Shown here: positions 44,871 to 52,354 of the stretch, piece after piece | Numbering within the stretch: the stretch's first letter is position 1 | How the letters are laid out: each line of letters opens with the position of its first letter | DNA from: an uncultured Campylobacter sp. | GTDB lineage: Bacteria; Campylobacterota; Campylobacteria; Campylobacterales; Campylobacteraceae | Length of the DNA: 64,000 nt | Assembly (NCBI RefSeq): GCF_937981295.1 | Contig: NZ_CALJPC010000059.1 | Location: 50,218 to 114,217, forward strand | Direction of reading: 5' to 3' | Notes under the pieces: generated by a model | The model's database searches: none | Told to the model about the DNA's origin: nothing | The model's input: the letters and a program-made list of their open reading frames with translations, nothing else | Position numbers and translations under genes: made by a program

Positions 44871-46623
44871 AATCAAAAAAAGCAAGCTAAATATAATTCT
44901 GATTTTTTTAGTGCTGCTTATCGTTTTGCTCTCGATCGTTTATTTTAAAGACGATTCGCGATACATCACCGAGCGCGAATTTAGCGAGCTGGTGCGAAAA
45001 GATCAGATCAAACGCGCGCATATCGAGGACGGCAATTTAAATTTTACCTACGACGGCAAACGCTATAAAATTTTAACCGATATCGTTAATTTAAAAGAGC
45101 TCTCCAACCACGCTTTGATTACGAAGGAAGAGGATAACGAAAGCGGCGGTATCAGCGCGATCTTGGTAATTTTTACGTTCGCATTTTTTCTATTCGTGTA
45201 TTATTTTGAAACCGTTTTGGCGCGGCGCCGTAGGCTGGACGGCGTAGGCGCTGCGCGTCAAGGCGGCGCAAACGCAGAGCTCGGCGATCTTTCGCCGAGC
45301 GTTAGCGACGTGAGATTTAGCGATGTCGCGGGCATCAGCGAGGTCAAGGACGAACTCATAGAGATCGTGGATTTTTTAAAAAATCCCGCAAAATATCGAA
45401 ATTTCGGCATCAAATTGCCAAAAGGAATTTTAATGATCGGCGAGCCCGGCGTCGGCAAGACCCTTATCGCAAAAGCGGTAGCCGGTGAGGCGGACGTGCC
45501 GTTTTTTTACCAAAGCGGCGCAAGCTTCGCCGAGGTCTTTGTGGGCGTCGGCGCTAGGCGGGTTCGCGAGCTGTTTGCGAAAGCCAAATCCTGCGCACCC
45601 GCGATTATTTTTATCGACGAGATCGACGCGGTCGGCGGAAAGCGCGGTATAGGGCGCAACGACGAGCGGGAAGCGACGCTAAATCAGCTGCTGACCGAGA
45701 TGGATGGATTTGAGGAAAATAGCGGCGTGATGGTAATCGGCGCGACCAATAAAATAAATTTGATCGACGATGCGCTGCTGCGCTCGGGGCGCTTTGATAG
45801 GCGCGTTTTTATCGGGCTTCCGAACTACAAAGACCGCATCGAAATTTTAAAAATTTACCTCGAGGGCAAAAGATGCAGCGCGAATATCAACAAAGTAAGT
45901 CGCCTCTGTGTGGGCTTTAGCGGCGCGGGAGTAGCGACGCTGGTAAATGAAGCCGCGATCAACGCTCTTAAGCGCGGCAGCGATACGATCGAGCTTAGCG
46001 ATTTTGAAAACGTGCGGATGAGGGTCTTTTACGGCGTGCAAAAAAGTAGAATTCTAACCGAATACGAAAAGGAGATCCAGGCGTTCTATCAGGGCGCAAA
46101 GGCGCTTAGCGCGTATTGGTATTCGTTTGATTTCGAAAAGATCGAGCTTTTAAACGATAAATTTTTAAACGAGGATTTCGAGATCGAATCCAAAACGCAA
46201 ATTTTAAATCAAATCAAAGTGCTTTTAAGCGGTATGGCGGCGCTACAGATTCATAAAAACGACGCTTTTTCAAATTCCGCTAGCGACGTAAAGCAGGCTA
46301 TCGCGCTGGCGCAAAAGATGGTTTTTGAGCTCGCGATGGGCGATAGTTTTACCCCTAGCGCGCAGAGCGTGAATAAAATTTTGCAAGATTGCTACGACGA
46401 GGTAAGCGAGATAATCCGCACGATGCAGGATAAGCTAAATCAAATTTCAAAGCAAATTTTCGTCTATGAGTTCATAACTTTCGAGGATGTTCAAAAGATT
46501 TGCGAATCCGATGGTGTGGAGCAAGAAGGCGTCTCTACGCAAGAGCAAGATTTACAAAAGCCGGAAAAAGATAGTGAAAGCTCTGAAGAAAAGCCGCAAG
46601 ACGGCACGCTAAATTTCGATTAA
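44839..46623 (+). CDS. FtsH-like AAA protein lacking the protease site
   Basis: A 594-residue membrane AAA+ protein with FtsH layout: helix about 16-34, periplasmic domain about 35-105, second helix about 105-123, AAA domain about 155-400. Walker A is GEPGVGKT, Walker B IIFIDEIDAVGG, with the pore loop (FAEVFVGVGA) and the second region of homology ending LLRSGRFDRRVF. Where FtsH has the zinc motif HEAGH, this protein reads FYQGAK (residues about 416-421), so metalloprotease activity should be absent. An acidic Glu/Ser/Gln tail ends it. Alternative start ATG 44854. The same slot in H. pylori holds an ftsH-like gene as I recall. Likely an unfoldase or assembly factor. Confidence 0.88.
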   Translation: MRLNLMEILHKIKKSKLNIILIFLVLLIVLLSIVYFKDDSRYITEREFSELVRKDQIKRAHIEDGNLNFTYDGKRYKILTDIVNLKELSNHALITKEEDNESGGISAILVIFTFAFFLFVYYFETVLARRRRLDGVGAARQGGANAELGDLSPSVSDVRFSDVAGISEVKDELIEIVDFLKNPAKYRNFGIKLPKGILMIGEPGVGKTLIAKAVAGEADVPFFYQSGASFAEVFVGVGARRVRELFAKAKSCAPAIIFIDEIDAVGGKRGIGRNDEREATLNQLLTEMDGFEENSGVMVIGATNKINLIDDALLRSGRFDRRVFIGLPNYKDRIEILKIYLEGKRCSANINKVSRLCVGFSGAGVATLVNEAAINALKRGSDTIELSDFENVRMRVFYGVQKSRILTEYEKEIQAFYQGAKALSAYWYSFDFEKIELLNDKFLNEDFEIESKTQILNQIKVLLSGMAALQIHKNDAFSNSASDVKQAIALAQKMVFELAMGDSFTPSAQSVNKILQDCYDEVSEIIRTMQDKLNQISKQIFVYEFITFEDVQKICESDGVEQEGVSTQEQDLQKPEKDSESSEEKPQDGTLNFD

Positions 46624-46652
46624 ATTTTAAAATTCCAATAAAGGAGAGGAAA

Positions 46653-47180
46653 ATGGTAAAAATAGGTGTTTTAACAATAAGTGATCGCGCTAGCGGTGGC
46701 GTTTACGAGGATTTAGGAGGCAAAGAAATAATTGCCGTGATGGATGATTGGCTAACTTGCGAGAAAGAGTATTTTTATGAAATAGTTCCAGATGAGCTGG
46801 AGCTGATCAAAGATAAGCTGATTTATCTTTGCGACGAAGCAGATTGTGATTTGGTGCTAACTACGGGCGGTACGGGTCCTGCTCCACGCGATGTAACGCC
46901 TGAAGCGACCGAGGCGGTAAGTGAGAAATTAATGCCAGGCTTTGGCGAACTAATGCGCGCAGAGAGCCAAAAGATCGTGCCTACGGCAATTTTATCTCGC
47001 CAGATAGCAGCGATCCGCAAAAAATCTCTGATTATAAATTTGCCGGGCAATCCAAAAGCGATTAAAGAGTGCCTTCTGCCGGTATTTCCTGCCGTGCCGT
47101 ATTGTATTGATCTAATGGGAGGGAATTACATAACAGCGGATGAAAATAAGATAAAAATATTTCGCCCTAAACGCAAATAA
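46653..47180 (+). CDS. mogA: Molybdopterin adenylyltransferase
   Basis: A 175-residue enzyme adenylylating molybdopterin before molybdate insertion. Opening VKIGVLTISDRASGGVYED and TTGGTGPAPRDVTPEAT are diagnostic of the MogA/MoaB fold; LPGNPKAIKECL completes the active site. MogA is preferred over MoaB by length and the ISDRAS motif. AAAGGAGAGG lies before the ATG, 29 bases after the FtsH-like stop. It closes the conserved run before the metal cluster. Confidence 0.94.
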   Translation: MVKIGVLTISDRASGGVYEDLGGKEIIAVMDDWLTCEKEYFYEIVPDELELIKDKLIYLCDEADCDLVLTTGGTGPAPRDVTPEATEAVSEKLMPGFGELMRAESQKIVPTAILSRQIAAIRKKSLIINLPGNPKAIKECLLPVFPAVPYCIDLMGGNYITADENKIKIFRPKRK

Positions 47181-47245
47181 TTCGCAAAATTTAGCAGGAA
47201 TTAAATGATTTATGATATTATTTGGGCGCAAATTTAAGGAAAAAT

Positions 47246-47563
47246 ATGAAAATAAATCACAACGATATTTTGGAATTTCATAAGTATTTTAGCAAAATCA
47301 GCCACAGCAAAGGTCGTATCCGTATCCGCGTAAGTCCCAAAATTAGGGAGTTGCGAGATAGCGTGAGCGAGGAGAGCCTGAAGGCTAAAATAGCTGCAAT
47401 TCGCGGGATAAAAGAGTATAAATTTAACTCTCTAATCGGCTCGCTGACGATTCATTATGATGAAAGCGTTTTTCCGATGCACCTTTGGGAGCAGTTTTTA
47501 AGCGGCATCAGTTCGCCGGAGCTAGTAGCGCTTGTAAATTCCAATATAGAGGCGATTTCTTGA
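47246..47563 (+). CDS. HMA-like domain protein (cluster gene 1)
   Basis: A 105-residue cytoplasmic protein. I choose ATG 47246 (AAGGAAAAAT before it). Residues about 18-80 (SHSKGRIRIRVSPKIRE ... IRGIKEYKFNSLIGSLTIHYD) match the pattern of degenerate heavy-metal-associated domains of the HMA_2 type, lacking the CxxC metal pair. The N-terminus of the P-type ATPase in this cluster (49551) has the same pattern (KSRLRLKI ... QGVQDARFNAKIGSLILKFD), so the two probably share ancestry. The stop overlaps the next start as TTGA. First gene of the proposed metal cluster; a TATGAT box at 47211 may be its -10. Confidence 0.75.
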   Translation: MKINHNDILEFHKYFSKISHSKGRIRIRVSPKIRELRDSVSEESLKAKIAAIRGIKEYKFNSLIGSLTIHYDESVFPMHLWEQFLSGISSPELVALVNSNIEAIS

Positions 47564-48171
47564 ACGAAGAAGTATTGCGTAGTACTAAAAAATCGCGCAA
47601 ATTTTCTAATAAATCTCGGAATTTAAATGAGGCGAAAATTGTAGATATCGCTCTTTTGCTCGAAAAAGAGGCACAAATTTTGCAGTTTTATTCGCTGGGC
47701 GCAGTTAAATTTCAAGATAAAAAGCTAGGAGAAATTCTATCTTTACGAGCTGGATTACTTGAGCGGGTGTTAGATTTTGCAAATTCTTGCGGGCTTGGCG
47801 CCACGCCTCCTGAAAATAGCAGTGAGGCACTGGCTGCAAAAGGTATGAATGAGTTTTTGGCTTCCGCGCTTTTGATAGAAAAAAGCTCTATGATGTTTTA
47901 TGACGATCTAATTAATTCGTGCAAGAACGCGCAATTTAAAGAGCTGCTGTATAAGGCGCAGGCGGTTTCGTATAATGAAATTTTGCCGATTCTAAAGGAA
48001 TTAAATTCTAAATACGAGGCTGATTTAAATTCTTTGAATTTCACTGATTTATTAAATGAAATTTTAAAAAATCCGCAGGGATTAGAGCGGATATTTCAAA
48101 AATACGATTTGCAAAATATTTTAAATAGCGCATTTTCTAATTTAATTAAAGGAATTTTGCAGAAAAATTAA
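47560..48171 (+). CDS. Ferritin-like helical protein (cluster gene 2)
   Basis: A 203-residue protein starting at TTG, overlapping the previous stop. Residues about 22-185 are four long helices in a ferritin/rubrerythrin-like pattern. The first helix has LLLEKEAQILQFYSLGAVKF (E-x6/7-FY spacing), the third ASALLIEKSSMMFYDDLINS, and the fourth FKELLYKAQAVSYNEILPIL, where active enzymes have E-x-x-H; here the His is replaced, so a di-iron site would be incomplete. The last about 50 residues (ILKNPQGLERIFQKYDLQNI) form an extra helical tail. Function could be iron binding or scaffolding. Call rests on pattern, not on search. Confidence 0.55.
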   Translation: MNEEVLRSTKKSRKFSNKSRNLNEAKIVDIALLLEKEAQILQFYSLGAVKFQDKKLGEILSLRAGLLERVLDFANSCGLGATPPENSSEALAAKGMNEFLASALLIEKSSMMFYDDLINSCKNAQFKELLYKAQAVSYNEILPILKELNSKYEADLNSLNFTDLLNEILKNPQGLERIFQKYDLQNILNSAFSNLIKGILQKN

Positions 48172-48201
48172 ATTAGGATTGCAAAAATCTAAAAAAGTCG
48201 C

Positions 48202-48246
48202 TATAATATCAAAATCTATGTAAAGTTGATAAAATGACTTTATAAT
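48202..48246 (+). promoter_or_regulatory. Two -10 boxes before the YtxH-like gene
   Basis: TATAAT at 48202-48207 and again at 48241-48246 in the only sizeable gap of the cluster, 60 and 21 bases before the ATG at 48267. The second half of the cluster therefore probably has its own promoter. Confidence 0.55.
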
Positions 48247-48266
48247 CTTAACACAAGGAGAATGAA

Positions 48267-48758
48267 ATGCCGATCCCATTTCTAGCAGGTTTTGCGCTTG
48301 GTTGCGCGGCGGTTTACGCTTATAACAATCGAGATAAAATCAAAGAAGGTGCGAATAAAATCGTTAGCAGTAAAAGCGTCGAGGAGCTAAAAAATAGCGT
48401 CAAAGGCGGAGCAGAAAAATTAAGCAAAAAATCAAAAGAAATTTTTGCGGAAGCCAAAGAGGGCTTAGACGATGTCGCCGAGGCGGTAAAAAATAAAAGA
48501 AAGTCTGGTAGCAAAAAAGCTGCGACAAGTAGTACTAGCACTGAAACTAGCACTGCAAAAAAAACCAGAAAAAAGCCGGGACCAAAACCTGGATTTAAAA
48601 GAACTAAAAAATCCACCGCGAGCGCTAAGACTGGCGCAACTCCGGTAGGTGAGACATCCGCAGCATCTACTACTCCGCTTAATATCCCGCAGATCGTAAA
48701 AATGGACGATAATCCTTCGGCTAAATTTACGTCCGCAGACGATAAATCAGAAAAATAG
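48267..48758 (+). CDS. YtxH-like membrane protein with basic Pro-rich tail (cluster gene 3)
   Basis: A 163-residue protein. One short N-terminal membrane helix (about 4-19, PFLAGFALGCAAVYAYNN) is followed by an amphipathic charged helix (about 22-80, Lys/Glu-rich), the layout of YtxH-type proteins. About 82-125 are Lys/Ser/Thr-rich with an AT-hook-like core (KKTRKKPGPKPGFKRTKK). The rest is low complexity, ending acidic. The basic stretch could bind DNA, phosphate polymers or a mineral surface; none is shown. AAGGAG sits six bases before the ATG. Followed after eight bases by the next cluster gene. Confidence 0.7.
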   Translation: MPIPFLAGFALGCAAVYAYNNRDKIKEGANKIVSSKSVEELKNSVKGGAEKLSKKSKEIFAEAKEGLDDVAEAVKNKRKSGSKKAATSSTSTETSTAKKTRKKPGPKPGFKRTKKSTASAKTGATPVGETSAASTTPLNIPQIVKMDDNPSAKFTSADDKSEK

Positions 48759-48766
48759 AGGCCTAA

Positions 48767-49069
48767 ATGAATAGATCACTTACGACACAGCGTTCGCCGC
48801 TGGATCACGTTTTAAGCGGCGCTATAGCAGGGGCGATCGGCGGTTGCGCCGTAGAGCTCGTTAAAGCCAAAGAAGGCAAGAGCAAATCTAAAGCGATTCG
48901 CGATGCGCTGGATATTGCGCTAAGCGGCGGTATCATCGGCGGCGGCGCGATTTACAGCGCAAATAAGCTCGTACAAGGCGAGTATCTACGCGCAGCGGCA
49001 GGCGTCGCAGTATGCGTAGGCGCGCTCATTGCGGGTAGAAATTTTATTCTTAAGGTAGGTAATGAGTAA
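48767..49069 (+). CDS. Glycine-zipper membrane protein (cluster gene 4)
   Basis: A 100-residue protein with glycine-rich hydrophobic segments: about 17-32 (SGAIAGAIGGCAVELV), about 50-62 (ALSGGIIGGGAIY) and about 74-92 (AAAGVAVCVGALIAGRNF). Small-residue spacing suggests tightly packed helices, oligomerisation or membrane shaping. A charged Lys/Ser stretch (KAKEGKSKSKAI) separates the first two. No family recognised with confidence. Overlaps the next gene by eight bases (ATGAGTAA). Confidence 0.7.
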   Translation: MNRSLTTQRSPLDHVLSGAIAGAIGGCAVELVKAKEGKSKSKAIRDALDIALSGGIIGGGAIYSANKLVQGEYLRAAAGVAVCVGALIAGRNFILKVGNE

Positions 49070-49547
49070 TCCGTATATCACAAAAAAAGATTTGAAAGAA
49101 ATTCTAGACGATTACGATTTTGGTGACAACAAATATGCTAGCGGCTCTGCGGGTAGCTTTGCCGGTGACGAAAAGCTCGGCGGTTGGGCTAAATGGATAA
49201 ACGAGCGGGTAAATTCTACGCCTTTTAATAGCTCTGCTTCCAGCAATAACTCGGATAATAAAGATTCCGCCGCTCAAAGCTCAAGCGATGTAAATTCTAC
49301 TCAGGGCTCCGCTTTCGGTGGAATTTTTAATTCCTTGGGTGGCAGGCAAAACGCGAACGGCTTATTTGGTAGCAACTCATTTATCACAGGCATCGTTCTA
49401 GGGGCTGCGGCGACCTATTTTCTCACTGACGAAAACGCGCAAAAAAAGCTTTTTAAGCTCATTGCAAAGGGTACCGAGATGTTTCAGATGGGCGTTGAAG
49501 AGATGAAGGAGCGATTCGAAGACGCCAAGGCAGAGATGCAAGAGTAG
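49062..49547 (+). CDS. YtxH-like membrane protein with Ser/Asn-rich linker (cluster gene 5)
   Basis: A 161-residue protein. N-terminal soluble part about 1-52 (NPYITKKDLKEILDDYDFGDN, GGWAKWINERV), a Ser/Asn-rich linker about 53-102, one membrane helix about 107-121 (FITGIVLGAAATYFL), then an amphipathic helix to the end (KLFKLIAKGTEMFQMGVEEM). The last half has the same layout as gene 3: a short GxxLGAAAxYxL helix followed by a charged helix. Three bases before the ATPase gene. Probably a partner of the ATPase. Function unknown. Confidence 0.7.
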   Translation: MSNPYITKKDLKEILDDYDFGDNKYASGSAGSFAGDEKLGGWAKWINERVNSTPFNSSASSNNSDNKDSAAQSSSDVNSTQGSAFGGIFNSLGGRQNANGLFGSNSFITGIVLGAAATYFLTDENAQKKLFKLIAKGTEMFQMGVEEMKERFEDAKAEMQE

Positions 49548-49550
49548 TCG

Positions 49551-51632
49551 ATGCAAAATTTTAAAATTTTACATGAAACTAAATCCAGACTGCGGCTAAA
49601 AATCGTCGGTTTTAGAGAGATTGATGCGAGCGCTTTTACTAGAAGCGTGGCGAAATTTCAGGGCGTGCAGGACGCGAGATTTAACGCTAAAATCGGCTCT
49701 TTGATCCTTAAGTTTGACGCGGGTGTAGATAAGGCAGGAATTCTAAAGCAACTTGAAGCTTTAAATTTAAGCGAGCTAAAATCAATTATCCCCGCTAACC
49801 ATAAAAATTTGCCAAGCAAAAACGAATTTATTTTAGCGCTTCTTGCGTTGGGGGGAAATTTAATCTTTCGCACTTCGCCTTTAGTGCGCGCATTTAGCAT
49901 CGTAGCGTGCATGCCTATCTTAAAAGAGGGCATTAAAGAAAGCTTTCGCCACGGGCTTACTTCAAAGGGCTTGGAGGCTGCTGCTGTGGGGATTTCGCTC
50001 GCTCGCGGCGACGTATTTGCCGCAAACAGCACCAACGCGATGCTCGCTCTTGGCGAATACATGGAGGAAAGCACCGTTTATAAAAGCGACGATCTGATCC
50101 GCGAGCTCGCCCGTCCTGACATCGCCGAGGCGTGGGTCGAGATAGATCAAGACGGCAAAAAGACCGAAGTCAAAATCGCAACTTCCAAGCTAAAGGTGGG
50201 CGACATCGTGGTCGTGGGCGCAGGCGACGTCATAGCCGTGGACGGGCACGTCGTAAGCGGCGAAGCGATGATAAATCAAGCCAATATGACGGGCGAATCG
50301 GTTGCGGTGAAAAAATCTCGCGGCGATAGCGTGCTGAGCGGCACGATCGTGGAGGAGGGTAGGATCCGTATCTGGGCGGAAAATGTCGGAGAAAACACGT
50401 CCACGCAGCGCATAAAGCACTACATCACGGCATCTCTTAACGAGCGCTCCAGCATCGGCATGCATACGACTCACTTAGCCGACAAGCTCGTGCCGGTAAC
50501 CTTCGGGCTTGCGGGCGTGTCCTATCTGATAAATCGAAATTTTATGAGCGTAGCTTCGGTGCTGCAGGCGGACTACTCGTGCGCGCTTAAGCTGCCTACG
50601 CCGGTTGCTTTTAAGTCGAGCATTTCAAAAGCGGGCAAGAACGGGATTTTGATCAAAGGCGCCAAGGCTCTTGAGTCGCTTGCGAGTGCCGACACCTTCG
50701 TATTTGATAAGACGGGCACGCTTACGTACGGCAACCTGGAGGTCGCCGAGATCATATCGTTTGACGAGCGCTTCAGCAAAAACGATATTTTAAATTTAAC
50801 CGCGAGCGCCGAGGAGCATTACTTTCACCCCGTAGCCGAGGCGATCGTGGATGCTGCCAAAAAGCATGGCTTTATCCATAAACACCACGACGAGGTGGAA
50901 TTCGTCGTCGCTCACGGCGTAAAGACCAGCATCGAGGGCAAAAAGCTCATCATCGGCTCGCGCCACTTTCTGGAGGACGACGAGATGATCTCGTTTGCGG
51001 CGCATGAGCAGACCATCGATCTTGCGATGCAAAAGGGGCTCGCGTTGCTTTACATCGCATTTGACGGCAGACTTTTGGGCGTCATCGGGCTTAGAGATGA
51101 GGTACGCGCAAACGCCCGCACCGTCATCGCTAGGCTCCGCGAGTTGGGCGTTAAACAGATCGTCATGCTAAGCGGCGACGTGAAATCAAAAGCTCGCGCC
51201 GTAGCCAAAAAGCTCGGTGTAGATCGCTATTATGGCGAATTGCTGCCTACGCAAAAGACCGAAATTTTAGAGCAGTTAAAAGCTGAGGGACGGAAGGTGG
51301 TCTTCGTGGGCGACGGTATAAACGATGCGCCGAGCCTGATGAAAGCGGACATCGGCATCAGCATGCTAAACGGCGCCGAGATCGCCAAGGCTTCCGCTCA
51401 GATCGGGCTTTTGAAAAACGACATCGAGGGCGTCGCGCAGGTAAAGGCGCTGGCCAACGACACGCTGCGGCTCGTAAATCGAAATTTCAACGCCACCGTG
51501 GGGATAAATTCGATCATTTTATTTTTGGCGACCTTCGGCGCGCTAAGTCCCGTAGCTACGGCGCTGCTGCATAACGGCACGACGATCGGGCTATTACTAA
51601 ATTCCATTAGAGGGGTAAAATTTGAGCATTGA
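49551..51632 (+). CDS. P1B-type metal-transporting ATPase with atypical metal-site motif (cluster gene 6)
   Basis: A 693-residue heavy-metal P-type ATPase. The N-terminal HMA-like domain (about 1-75) lacks CxxC. Two hydrophobic helices lie at about 88-115. The actuator domain carries NMTGESVAV. A membrane pair follows near 310-360 with ADYSCALKLPTPVAFKSS: Cys344 sits in Tyr-Ser-Cys-Ala instead of the usual Cys-Pro-Cys. DKTGT has phosphorylated Asp386. HP (FHPVAEAIV), MLSGDV and VGDGINDAP complete the cytoplasmic core, and two C-terminal helices follow. Divergence at the metal site separates it from Cu+ (CPC) and Zn/Cd pumps; P1B-6 (FezB-like) or CtpC-like groups are the likely home. Sixth gene of a tight cluster. 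Confidence 0.88.
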   Translation: MQNFKILHETKSRLRLKIVGFREIDASAFTRSVAKFQGVQDARFNAKIGSLILKFDAGVDKAGILKQLEALNLSELKSIIPANHKNLPSKNEFILALLALGGNLIFRTSPLVRAFSIVACMPILKEGIKESFRHGLTSKGLEAAAVGISLARGDVFAANSTNAMLALGEYMEESTVYKSDDLIRELARPDIAEAWVEIDQDGKKTEVKIATSKLKVGDIVVVGAGDVIAVDGHVVSGEAMINQANMTGESVAVKKSRGDSVLSGTIVEEGRIRIWAENVGENTSTQRIKHYITASLNERSSIGMHTTHLADKLVPVTFGLAGVSYLINRNFMSVASVLQADYSCALKLPTPVAFKSSISKAGKNGILIKGAKALESLASADTFVFDKTGTLTYGNLEVAEIISFDERFSKNDILNLTASAEEHYFHPVAEAIVDAAKKHGFIHKHHDEVEFVVAHGVKTSIEGKKLIIGSRHFLEDDEMISFAAHEQTIDLAMQKGLALLYIAFDGRLLGVIGLRDEVRANARTVIARLRELGVKQIVMLSGDVKSKARAVAKKLGVDRYYGELLPTQKTEILEQLKAEGRKVVFVGDGINDAPSLMKADIGISMLNGAEIAKASAQIGLLKNDIEGVAQVKALANDTLRLVNRNFNATVGINSIILFLATFGALSPVATALLHNGTTIGLLLNSIRGVKFEH

Positions 51633-51966
51633 AGATAAAATTTTGGATCTAAATTTTCAGCGCAAAGTGGCTAAAACGGCGCTTGGAGTGAGTATGGGCA
51701 TCACGGCTCTAACCGCGCTAAATATGGACTCGCGCACGTCGCGGCTGCATAAAATTTCGGGACTAGTGATGCTTGCTAGCGCGATCTGGCACGCTAGCCT
51801 TTACGGCTCGCCATACAGCGAGTTTTTGCAAAATAGAAAAGCAAAGAGCAGGGGCAGAAAGAGATCCGTAGCAAATTTAGCTTTGGAAAATCTGCCGGAC
51901 GGCAAAAGCTCGCCTGCAAAAAGTGCTCCCGCGAAAAGAAAGCCTCGCGTGCGCAAAAGCGCCTAG
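51622..51966 (+). CDS. Small membrane protein with paired His and basic tail (cluster gene 7)
   Basis: A 114-residue protein starting at TTG, overlapping the ATPase stop by 11 bases, with GAGGGG upstream. Two hydrophobic helices: about 15-33 (KTALGVSMGITALTALNM) and about 41-60 (LHKISGLVMLASAIWHASLY). His residues near both ends of the second helix (LHKISG and IWHASLY) resemble the spacing in haem-binding four-helix membrane domains, but this is only suggestive. The tail (about 70-114) is strongly basic (KAKSRGRKRS, KRKPRVRKSA). Last gene of the cluster, before a terminator-like hairpin. Confidence 0.7.
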   Translation: MSIEDKILDLNFQRKVAKTALGVSMGITALTALNMDSRTSRLHKISGLVMLASAIWHASLYGSPYSEFLQNRKAKSRGRKRSVANLALENLPDGKSSPAKSAPAKRKPRVRKSA

Positions 51967-52354
51967 CGGCATAGCGCGTCGCGGCTTTTAGGCGCAAAGA
52001 TAAACTCTAAAGCCGCTAAATTTCTTTGAGACGCAGCCGCAGAATAAGACGCTGCAAGCGATGAAATTTGCACCGTTTGCGGCTAAATTTGCTATCAATA
52101 ATCTCACTTGTAAATTTAATCGAATTTGTATTTTTAAATTTTGCAGTCATAGCTCCGCTTGTAAATTCTACGTTTCGCAGTTGCGGTGGCTCCGCTACTT
52201 AAATTTTAATCCGCAAACGCTTCATAATATCCTCAAATTTGCCCGCCTTTACCTGCCGCAAATTTAAATTTCGCTACAATCGCTTTTTAAAATTTTGCGC
52301 CGAATGTGCGTAAAGAGGCTAAAAAGCCAAAAAAGCTAAATTTAAAGGATCAAG
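51967..52354 (+). other. 388-base gap between the metal cluster and tgt
   Basis: Holds the terminator-like hairpin and then A+T-rich filler with AAATTT words. A 68-codon frame at 52061-52267 is filler-like (Phe/Leu/Lys/Asn) and not called. AAAGGATCAAG precedes tgt. Confidence 0.5.
51981..52027 (+). terminator. Candidate terminator of the metal cluster
   Basis: GCGGCTTT (51981-51988) and AAAGCCGC (52009-52016), perfect 8-bp stem with a 20-base loop, followed by TAAATTTCTTTG. AGCGGC at 51965-51970 can pair with the same right arm as an alternative. Confidence 0.5.
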
